A stretch of 64,000 nt of DNA from Corinectria fuckeliana (Eukaryota > Ascomycota > Sordariomycetes > Hypocreales > Nectriaceae). A model generated the notes under the pieces. The model was not told the origin of the DNA. It did not search any database and worked only from the letters and a program-made list of their open reading frames with translations. The translations under genes and the position numbers were made by a program. The stretch lies in NCBI GenBank assembly GCA_019137255.1, contig WPDH01000074.1, positions 701,905 to 765,904 of the forward strand, read 5' to 3'. Below are positions 55,735 to 64,000 of this stretch, one piece after another (positions within the stretch are counted from its first letter, which is position 1; the number at the start of each line of letters is the position of its first letter).

Positions 55735-56395
55735 TTAGGCTATGAAGTATATAAGGCCAACTATGCCGAGAAGGCCGGACATCGGAACCTGCAGGAACCG
55801 AGCAGCGTTGTCAGTGTCAGACGAGTCCTTGCTATCATCGCCACCATCATCGTCATCCGCATCCGCATCGTCAGAGTCAACGAGCTTCCCACCATAAGTG
55901 AGGCGGCCGGGAGTGACACCTTCGCTGAGTTCGGAGGCGCGCTCCTTGTAGTCGGTAAGCGTCTTGTTCTTGGTGGGGTTCACAATGCCGACCATGCCTT
56001 CCGCACACTCATTGTCCTGCGAAGAGTAGAAGGCCATGGGCTCGGTGTCGTTGACGGTGACTTGGAAGACCTTGTCCTGTGCTGGGGCTTAGTAGGTAGC
56101 TTTCCTCGGTGTGGTGGACCTGCATGCTCCGATAGGCTTCACGTACCGCCGAGTCAGGAACAAAGCCAGAGAAGAAGCCCGTGCCGAGCTCTAAAGGAGA
56201 GCAGGGATACTGATAGTCGCCCCCAACGACGCTGTGGTTCTTGGCCTCGAAGTGGAACTCGAGAACATCGTCCTTGTCAGCCTCGACTGAGTCAGGATCG
56301 AAGATGTTGTCGCTGGTGGCAGTGATTTTGATCGTCTTGGCGCTAGCAAGGGAGGCCAGCGCGGCCAGAGCGAGGACATTCTTGAAGAATGTCAT
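55735..56395 (-). CDS. GPI-anchored cupredoxin-like extracellular protein
   Basis: Secreted, cell-surface protein of the fungal cupredoxin-like ('extracellular serine-rich protein') group; function not established. Two minus-strand exons, 56395-56147 and 56076-55735, flank a 70-bp intron (GTACGT donor, CTACTAAGC branch, CAGCACAG acceptor), giving 196 residues. The signal peptide ends near residue 19. The beta-barrel follows: KTIKITATSDNIFDPD, VLEFHFEAKNHSVV, FQVTVNDTEPMAFY, GMVGIVN. H54 matches the first copper ligand and M111 the axial Met. The usual Cys ligand is Ser101 (FYSSQ) and the usual second His is Glu106 (NECAEGM). An acidic Asp-rich linker (about 155-180) and a hydrophobic C-terminal segment (VPMSGLLGIVGLIYFIA) with an upstream small-residue site indicate a GPI signal, a substrate type for the GPI8 product. 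Confidence 0.85.
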
Positions 56396-58539
56396 TTCAT
56401 TTAGACTGTAGATATCGAGTGCCTGAGACAGATATTGCTGTATGATGCACGAGGCGCGTGGGCTTAATAAGAGTCCAGAGCAATGTGATATCCATGGAAG
56501 CCATTGTTGATCATAGCTGTTGCTGGGCAATACTGTGTTACATAGTACATGTTGCTGGGTAGACTGTGGACTGATTGAGGAATAACATCGGACTCTAGCC
56601 AATGAGATAAGATGGCCCCTGGTTTTTTCCGTCTTTTACAGACGTGCCAAGAAGCCGTATATCCTGGGCCCAACGCAAGAAAATCGGAGGGGAAAGACCG
56701 AGGACTAAATTCTGGGTCGTTTCTTCGCTGGGGTTACTATGGATACTTGCCACCTGTTTACCGTCTACGATATGCCCGATCTGGTCGCCTATTTGCCTTT
56801 TGCAAGACCTCTCGAATTTCGGGGTCCCGTCATGATGACGAACTTTTTGATGATGCGGTTCTTTTCCGGAATGAAAGACAGGAACATGTCACAAGGCTGC
56901 AGGAGACCGCCACCGACGAACGCCCCGTCTTAGACTGTCAAGAATGTTGAAAAAGGGGACTGAGACGCTTGGGGAGCTAGACAAGATGAACTTGGAAGCT
57001 AGCTGTTGGCCGAAGTCTTCCTCTGGTCCGTTCGCCGAGGCCCGTCCCACTCTTCCTGACAGGCCTTTATGCACGCCATCCTCCGCTTTGGCCGGCGAAT
57101 AAGAGATCCCTGGGGCTTCAAGCACAGGCAAGGTATAACTCTGCGATGTGACAGCTTTCCCTGGGGGGCCTTGGTAGACCAACAGTTCGTAGGAACGCGT
57201 AGCCGCAGCGCCCCGTGTGAATGTCTTCAAATGGCTGTGTTGGACGTGGCGAGAACCCACTTCCGAAGTCTAGACCCGCATCGAAGCTGAAGCCCTGGTC
57301 AATAGTTGCTGGCCGGCGCCGAAGGGCCCACAGGGCCGAGCGATGACCCGGGGCATGTCTGAGCGTGGTATACGCTCGGCCGGTTTTCTTACATGTTCGG
57401 GTTCTACTGGGCGAAATGGCCCGCTCCGCCTTCCGACGTCAGCACCGGCCGAGGCGGTCTCCTGACCCGGCGGCATGAACAACTCGCGCCAACTCGCTGA
57501 AAGCAAATGGCTGAGTGGGAAGAGTGGCCCCCCTATTCCGTCCCTTGCTTAGAGCTTCGCTTCCGTGTTGCTGTATTCCGAGGCCGGAATTCTTAATTGA
57601 GGAGCAACCACCCCCGGGTCTCTCCCTATTGTAGACTGCCTGCCTCTGACGTGGGACTTCCTTTGCAGCGACGACTTGGAGGTTTGTTATTACTCATGCT
57701 ACGTATGGAAGGGAGAAAGGGAGAAATGGAGAAATATACGACTAGTAAAGTGACTTGACTCTTAGTAGCTAAGGTGCGGCCTTGTTGCCGATTCGAGTGA
57801 TAGTGGGTAGATATGTCGGACCGGCTTAAAGCTGCGGTCTTGAGACATTTTGGACGGTGGAACGCGTCCACCCCAACTTAGAAGGTCGAGAATCTGGGTC
57901 GACTGAATCTAACTAACTAGTTAGACCAATGGCTGAGTTTTGCCAGATATGTAATTGTTTGGTTTAGTATATGCTCAGTTATGTAGCACGTAGACTACGT
58001 AGACTACGTAGCAGGAGAATGGGGCTTTGCTGCAGAGGAACGGCTGTTGTAATTGGCCTGGCTCTGTGAGCAGCGTCCGCGTTCTCGCAAACGTGGGAGT
58101 ACAGTTGAGGAGCGCTTGGTTGGATTCATAGGTTAACGCAGGCATTGGTATTGTGGTGTTGATTGCTTTGTTTGTCGGTTCCGCACCCATCAGAGTTCTT
58201 TCAAGTACTTACTTCGTAGTGGACTCGAGTTGTGATGGTTTTCGAGTACGAAGCACACCCTTACTATTTTGCAAGTGCACGGTTCGTGGGGGTCGCCCTT
58301 CGGCGTCCCCGAGTTCGAAGTGATTGCTCACAAAGGAATCCCGGAACACACATGAACACGCAGGGAACGCTTTGAAGCCTAAGAGTTGGCCGAAAATCAT
58401 CGGCGCGGTATTTCAACTGAGTATGCCCGCAATCTCAAGTTGCATTTGCAAGGAACAAACCTGTTAGATCGAAAATTTTATCGCCACATCGTTGCATTCG
58501 CTTCCAACTACCTAGCTATTAAAGTTGACCCGGGAATTG
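56396..58539. promoter_or_regulatory. Divergent cupredoxin / RING-finger spacer
   Basis: 2144 bp with both promoters. It includes a GC-rich block at about 57295-57490 containing several CGG/CCG triplets and an inverted repeat (GAGCG-TGGTATA-CGCTC near 57360). It also includes CGTAGACTACGTAGACTACG near 57987-58006 and GAGTACGAAGCAC near 58244. No gene is supported. Confidence 0.5.
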
Positions 58540-59295
58540 ATGGAAGCCTACAACCCGATGAATACTCCGACGCACCGCCCCCGGTGGAAAAAAGGAAAAT
58601 ACTTGCGGACGAAACGATCTCAGCAGAGCCAGGCATCAGTCGAGAAGGGACCCACATCGAAGCCCAGTGTAAGAGGGTCATGGCTTAAGGCCAAGATAGT
58701 TCCTCTTCTCTCACCTTGGCTTCAGCCGCAACGCAGATACAAGCCGGACGAGGCCTTTTTCCCCTATCCCAAAATCACCTTCCTGATCGATCAACCAACT
58801 AACCTACTCTGTCAAATCTGCCGTGAGGCCGAGATGGTGATGAAGCCCACGTCCGAAGCCTTGCCCCTTAGAGACTCAACCTTTAGCATCACGCCGTGCG
58901 GGCATGTTGCTGGCTCCCAATGCCTCAAGATTTGGCTTCGGACCAACAAGTCCTGTCCATTCTGTCGCTTTAGCATGGCGTACCCCGGATGCGGCCACAG
59001 GATTCCCTTGCGCCCGTTGACGACGGAAAGCGTGCATCTCGTGCCGCCCACCCTCCCGGACGACGGCCACATCCCGTACCTGTGCGCCAAGTGCCTACGG
59101 GAGAGCCTCCTGGTGCAGTCGGAACTGAGGTTTGAGAGGGCGGCGCAAGCATTTAGGGATGCTCGGCGCAGGTTCCACGAAGGTGGGGATGAGGGCGTGG
59201 GTCGAGCGCTGCTGGCGGCGCGCAAAGAATTTGAGACGGTGCTTCGGGACGAAGTCTATGTGAGACACTCGACCACGTGCTTGACGAGCTGGTGA
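58540..59295 (+). CDS. RING-finger domain protein
   Basis: Possible E3 ubiquitin ligase; substrate unknown. A single exon of 251 residues starts from the Met at 58540 (MEAYNPMNTPTHRPRWKKGK). The N-terminus is strongly basic (residues 12-67). The RING core lies at residues 91-142: C91-x2-C94, a long loop, C120-G-H122, C128 and C139-x2-C142. The fifth ligand position, usually Cys, is Gly125 (CGHVAGSQC), a variant I know from several fungal RING proteins. A second Cys/His set (YPGCGHRI at about 149-156 and LCAKC near 183) may bind another zinc ion. The C-terminal ~60 residues form an Arg/Glu/Ala-rich helix (LRFERAAQAFRDARRRF). An upstream exon joined by an intron cannot be excluded, because a different frame is open at 58386-58688. 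Confidence 0.8.
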   Translation: MEAYNPMNTPTHRPRWKKGKYLRTKRSQQSQASVEKGPTSKPSVRGSWLKAKIVPLLSPWLQPQRRYKPDEAFFPYPKITFLIDQPTNLLCQICREAEMVMKPTSEALPLRDSTFSITPCGHVAGSQCLKIWLRTNKSCPFCRFSMAYPGCGHRIPLRPLTTESVHLVPPTLPDDGHIPYLCAKCLRESLLVQSELRFERAAQAFRDARRRFHEGGDEGVGRALLAARKEFETVLRDEVYVRHSTTCLTSW

Positions 59296-62200
59296 AGTGG
59301 ATAGTTGACTCGGGAGGGATTTTGCTACAAGTACGTTGCATAGAACTAGGGAGGGCGGGGCTGGGGATGCGCGGGTCGGGTCGATCTGGACGAGTCGGAG
59401 ATATTGTTGGCGGTAGATAATGGTTGATTGATAGGATTAAATGGATGCATACTTACGGCTGGAAAACATTTAGAGGGCAACGGGTAGATGCCGTGATACT
59501 GCCAAGACTATACGAATCACACAAACGTTGTGGTATGATTTTGGGTTCTCTATGTCTCGGTTGACTGCGCATCTATCTGACCTGTAATTAATGAACCCCT
59601 GTGATGAACTGTAGCAGAGGGGGGAGAGGCGGGTCCGCACTCTGATGCTTGTCTGTGACCATGAGCCGCAAACGCCCTGTATGGATCTTTAAGTTTCGAT
59701 GACGGCCTGCGGCAAGATGAAACTAGCTTGCTGTCGGGTGTGCAGATCTTTGCTAGATGGCAGTGTTCCCTACCTTGGGTAGTCAGCTTTGTCGGTGTCA
59801 GTGCGGTGGGTGCTCAGCCGTGGCGCTCGAGCTGGGGGCGGCTGATATACAGAAGCGCTCACGGCTCACGGCTCACGGCTCACAGGCATCTTGGGGGGCA
59901 CGGATCGACGGGAGATCATTGGGGGATCACCGGAGCCTCGTTGGGGGCAATCGCATCTAGCCTCCCTCCACAGGGAACATGCTTGGGAAAATCTTCGGGA
60001 CGGACGCGGGTCGTCGGGGCAGCGCGGCTGTATGAAAAGTTGGTCTAAGAAAGTGGCAACCACCACGGCGGGACCGACCCGGCGGGACCATCTTTGCCAG
60101 GTTTGGACTCGGAGGCAAGGGGGAATTAGCACATTGCCTAGTAGGCCAGGATTTCATCACTGGACTGCGAATTATTCGTACTAATAGGATACGACTCATC
60201 AGTGTCAGTGTCAGGGTCTCTTGAAACCAGGGCAAGTCGAGATGAGGGGCGAGGGACATACGGGCTGTGATTCGCAGACTGTCGCAATAGCCTTAGCCAT
60301 AGTCATAGCCGCCGCCGTCGCTATCGCCGTGTCCGTGTCCATTCAAGGTGGGATCCAATTCCCCATTGCCATGGTGCTGGGACGACCTAGGGCTTAAGGA
60401 TGGCTGACAGACGAGGGCCCGAGGGCGTACTAGGGATATCAAGTGGCACCTGTCACGCGGGCACGCGGGCACGCACCTATTAACACTGCGACTACTTCGT
60501 ACCTGCGGAAAGGGCACTTCCTTGTAGGTAAGTAGGTAACTGCGTTGCCTTTTCAGCTTTTCAGCTCCTACCTAGCTACCTTAGGCAAGCCTCGCTTTTT
60601 TAGGTCCCAGGTACTGGGGACAAATGGAATGCTGGCCCAAGAGCCACCACACCTAAGGTTCGGGCGGGTGTAGTATATTTAGTTTCCGATGCACTGGTAG
60701 AAGCGGAGAGAAAGATGGGAGGCATATCCATGGCAGTATACGAACAGAGGGGAGCAGAACAGATAGCACAGATATTGATTGATATTCACTGAAGGACACT
60801 TTAACACCGAAAGACCCTGACAGCTAGCGACATGACATGAAATGACATATGACGACTGACAGGTACCCACCTTAGCTTACGTTACTTGCTGATGCTGGAT
60901 GTAAATACCTACTACCGACACTCACACATTCCTCACGTCTTGTAGGTAGTACGTGCAGCGGAAACAGTCTAACGGCTGGCAAGTGCCGTCCTTCTTCGGA
61001 GCGGGCGTCGAGCCGTCCAGACCAGGCGCCCCCTCCCCTAAAACAGCCAACAGCCTCCAGCTCCATCCCCCGGGAAGGCCCAGCAGCCCGCCACTCCAGT
61101 ACCAGCGAGCTGGGACCGTGAAATTGAGATCACTTTGGTCACCTACCTAGACCTAGATACATACACATGGCAACAAGGATTTGCGACTCCGCCCGTGCCT
61201 GCTAATCCCTTCCTCTCTGAAATTGTGAAAATGCGACATCAAACATCAAAACGGTCGGCACATTCGCTGATGATTCGCTGCAATACGAAGTGGCGCCCGA
61301 CGCTGCGCACCTTCCGTAATGGGCCGTAGGTACCTAATAAATCTAACCTTCACCTTCAAGGCGTCACCATCTGTGAAAACGCTCATACAAACTTTTCCTT
61401 CTCTTCGTCCACATCTTTTGCGACTTCACTGTCTCTCCGTTGATCCGCCGCGCGTACGAAGAAAGCCTTCCCACTGCCGGTACTGGTCCGGAGTATTCGT
61501 ACGGCCTTCAGCGTACTCGTCTTCACCCACTTCCGTCGATATTTGCTCAAGCTCGCCACCAGTACCGGAATCACCATGCCTCGCCCTGCCCTGCCCTGCA
61601 TCCATGCCCTTGCTTTGGATCGGCATTCGCGTTGCGCCGTGCCTTGTTCAGCTGGTCCAGACTCTGGTCTTGTCTTGCATTTGCTCGCCCTATACTATGT
61701 ACATGACGCCGTTCGCCACCCACCTTCCCACGTGCCGTCACCCCTGGTGAAGACCCTCCTCAGATCAACTACCGGCGGTCCTGGCTCTTCGTCCTCGCCG
61801 TGAAGGACAAGCACAGGGACAAGGGCCCTGCCAAGCCCCACGCCAAACGTCAAGCGACAGAGAAGTGCAGTCGTGTCATCTCTCCCGCTTCCCGTCGCTG
61901 GGACCGGGTCTTCTCCCTCCCCCCCCGGCTTGGCCTTGCATTGCTAGCCGTGTAAGGGACTAATAAGGGTCGCTCAACTTGACAATCTAAGTTATTGGTC
62001 GCAATTCCGCTTCCATTCCGGGGAGTTAATAGTAAGGCCGCTCGCTGCTCGGCATGACGCCCTGGCCAAGCCTAGCTTCTTGCTAAGGAAGCGTGGGGCA
62101 TGGTGTCACTGGCGTCCCTGGCCTTCCCCAAGCACAAAGCCGCCTTTTTGAGACTAAATAACTAGGCTTGCTAGCCGCGCTACGGACGGGTGGTGACGAG

Positions 62201-63944
62201 AGAGGGCGTCTACTACTGTTGCGCTGCGCCTCAAGCATGAGCAGGTATTGCACGTCGCCTCAGATCATGGACTTCAGATCCTGGCCTCAGATCTCTACTA
62301 GGGTGTTTGCGCCGGAAACCAGCAGCGGCGGCGGTTAGATATCAGGGATAGTGTGGCGGCTTCAGGGTCCAGAATCTGGCTCATCGCAGAAACTTATCCA
62401 CCATATATGTCTCGGGGCCAGGGGGGAGAGCCTCGCGGCGTCTGACTTACACCGGCATCGCATGCGCCACGATGGACAAGTCAAGTCGCAACGACCGTCA
62501 GCCATCGGCCTGCAACCTCTCGAGCTATCGGCCTTCAACTTCTCAAGCTGTCCCCACACCTCCAAAGCAAGGAGGGTGTGGTGCAGTCTTGTTTTTACTG
62601 CAGATGGGGCATACCGGTGCTGTGCGTGTCAGCAAGCTCTATGTACCGGGGCCCCTCAGCACGAAGCATGATATGATCCAACGGGCCCGTACCGAGTACC
62701 GCTACGTCGGACCATTCGTACATTGGTACATACAAGCTAGCAGCATGTATACCGTCGCGCCTGGGAACGCCGCATACGTATCCTCATCCCTGGGTCGGCA
62801 GCCTGCGCCTCCCTTTTATCCCAGCTCTGTAGGGCCACTCTCGCCTGAGCTACCTTGAACAACTAAACCGTTTTCTTTTGGAGGTGCGCCTTCTCCTCCA
62901 GCTCCCAGCTCCCACCTCCCGGCCCCCTTGGAAACACCTCTCGCCAACTATCTACACCTAGCTCGATGGCTGTTCTTCGGCATTCACACCCAAGGTTTGA
63001 AGCTCGACAGTGCCGGTCAGCCATTCAGTCAAGAATGCTAGCTAGTCTGACCACGTCCGCTCTGACTACTCCAATCCACACCCCTTTGCGCTTCGGCTTC
63101 CACCCAAGCTACGCGCACTCCCTCGCCTCCACAAAGTGATCAACCACTAGGGACCCTGCAGAGAGAGCGGTAAAGTGCCGAGTGGCTTCCATTCGCTCGC
63201 TCATCAACCTCGTCAGTACGAGGTACGCATATTCGTACGTCGACCCTATGGTCACGGCCGCCGGCGGTGACGCCAATGTCCCGACAGTCCAGTTCGGCCC
63301 CGTTAAAACAGCCGCTATGGTAATGGTTCGCCGTTTCCCCTACCTTCGGCCGGCTACCTACTAGGGCCTGCTCGTCAAGACACCTACAGCTCAAGTTGCA
63401 AGTACAGTTGATACTATACTGAGCTGACACTGGCTGGTCCCCGCCGGCGCCCCCTTCCGCCCTCTAACCAGGGCCCAATGCGGTACGCACAATTGGTCTA
63501 TGCACCTAGGTAGGTATTGGATACATCCCGCCATCTCTAGAAAGGAGATGAAATCGTGATCGTGTGGCTGTCTCAAGCTATGTGGGTGGCGGTCCGTTTC
63601 GCTCTATGAAGCTTGTCCTCTTCAACCCTTAAGAAGGGACCAAGCTGCTCCAGAGATGCCACTCCCCGGGTCATATGATTTAACACGATAAAAGGCAAGG
63701 CGCCGCATCTCTCTACCCGCCCCGCATTCAACATTATTTCCAAGTCCTGTTCCAGATCCTGCTCCAGTTCTTGCGCGCACTCGTCTTCTTCAGCAGAGCC
63801 AGCAGCAACGACGACCAGCAGCGACGACTGACTCTAAGTCATCCTGCTCGCGAACAATTACACCAAGTATTTCCACTTGCTTTAGATGCAACCCAGCCGT
63901 CTCTACCTTCTGCGACTTGTTCCAACAAGCCACAACACATCGTA
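59296..63944. other. 4.6-kb region without recognisable genes
   Basis: It contains GGCTCAC heptamer repeats at 59859-59884 and many TAGGTA/TACCTA elements around 60520-60600, 61140, 61325 and 63505. CT-rich stretches near 61380-61560 and 62880-62940 look like leaders, but no frame resembles a known protein. The longest open frame (61319-61750) is Cys/Pro/Leu-rich and unconvincing. The right end (63680-63940) looks like a promoter: GATAAAAGG near 63687 followed by a CA/CT-rich leader. Confidence 0.5.
59859..59884 (+). repeat. CGGCTCA heptamer repeat
   Basis: Three to four tandem copies of a 7-bp unit (ACGGCTC) within the gene-free right arm. Confidence 0.85.
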
Positions 63945-64000
63945 ATGTCGAGGCCAACGAAAGATGTATGTAGGGCCCACTCGGCGTATTAGCCCCCCCC
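63945..64000 (+). CDS. Possible first exon of a gene truncated by the window end
   Basis: ATGTCGAGGCCAACGAAAG follows a 250-bp segment that looks like a fungal promoter and leader (GATAAAAGG, then CA/CT-rich sequence with few G). The frame reaches TAG within eight codons (M-S-R-P-T-K-D-V-C is not continued), so a real gene would need an intron starting near 63965 (GTATGTAG-like). The product cannot be judged. The window ends in eight C, possibly next to an assembly gap. Confidence 0.25.

Noticed and set aside
61319..61750. 143-codon plus-strand frame near the right end
   Set aside because: Pro/Ser/Cys/Leu-rich from reading CT-rich DNA, with no recognisable domain.
1..64000. CRISPR arrays, phage, bacterial operons and telomeric repeats
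   Set aside because: Spliced eukaryotic genes throughout; no regularly spaced repeats and no TTAGGG arrays were seen.

Overview
The window looks like nuclear DNA of a filamentous ascomycete (Pezizomycotina). The gene families point to Sordariomycetes, possibly Hypocreales, but the order is an inference. Genes are monocistronic on both strands. Introns are short (about 50-125 bp) with GTRNGY-type donors, CTAAC/CTGAC branch sites and YAG or AAG acceptors. Leaders are CT-rich and many coding stretches favour C in the third codon position. I found no convincing tRNA, rRNA, CRISPR, operon, insertion sequence or intact transposon by eye.

Layout, left to right. A Zn2Cys6 regulator enters from the left edge (+, to 1414). 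Exocyst subunit SEC5 (-) and GPI transamidase catalytic subunit GPI8 (+) share a divergent promoter. A TFIIIC subunit with a C-terminal zinc ribbon (+, 7784-10223) and a BTB protein with an acidic insert (+) follow. Then come a small secreted CVNH-like protein (-) and a single-pass membrane SH3 protein (-). A 6-kb stretch without recognisable genes (17029-23064) leads to mitochondrial NAD-isocitrate dehydrogenase subunit IDH2 (+). An F-box protein (-) and a Cyk3-like transglutaminase-fold protein (+) diverge from a 2.8-kb spacer. A KUP/HAK potassium transporter (+) converges on a DHA1-type MFS transporter (-). ALG7 (+) and the PHD/SET protein SET3 (-) follow. A 6.2-kb gene-poor region (46731-52886) precedes the mitochondrial AAA protein AFG1 (-), a GPI-anchored cupredoxin-like protein (-) and a RING-finger protein (+). 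The last 4.6 kb holds no recognisable gene except a possible first exon at the right edge.

Most genes are housekeeping: secretion, GPI and N-glycan synthesis, Pol III transcription, the TCA cycle, chromatin, mitochondrial quality control, ion transport and cytokinesis. Several serve the secretory pathway and cell surface (SEC5, GPI8, ALG7, the SH3 membrane protein, the cupredoxin-like and CVNH-like proteins), but nothing shows they form one cluster. I rebuilt exon structures by eye from splice signals, reading phase and continuity of conserved protein, and every joined CDS closes in frame. I did not find a convincing new multi-gene system. The most distinctive items are the CVNH-like secreted protein, the cupredoxin whose copper ligands are partly replaced, the transglutaminase-fold protein with an apparently intact triad, sharp third-position GC changes inside genes, and families of short palindromes in the spacers.
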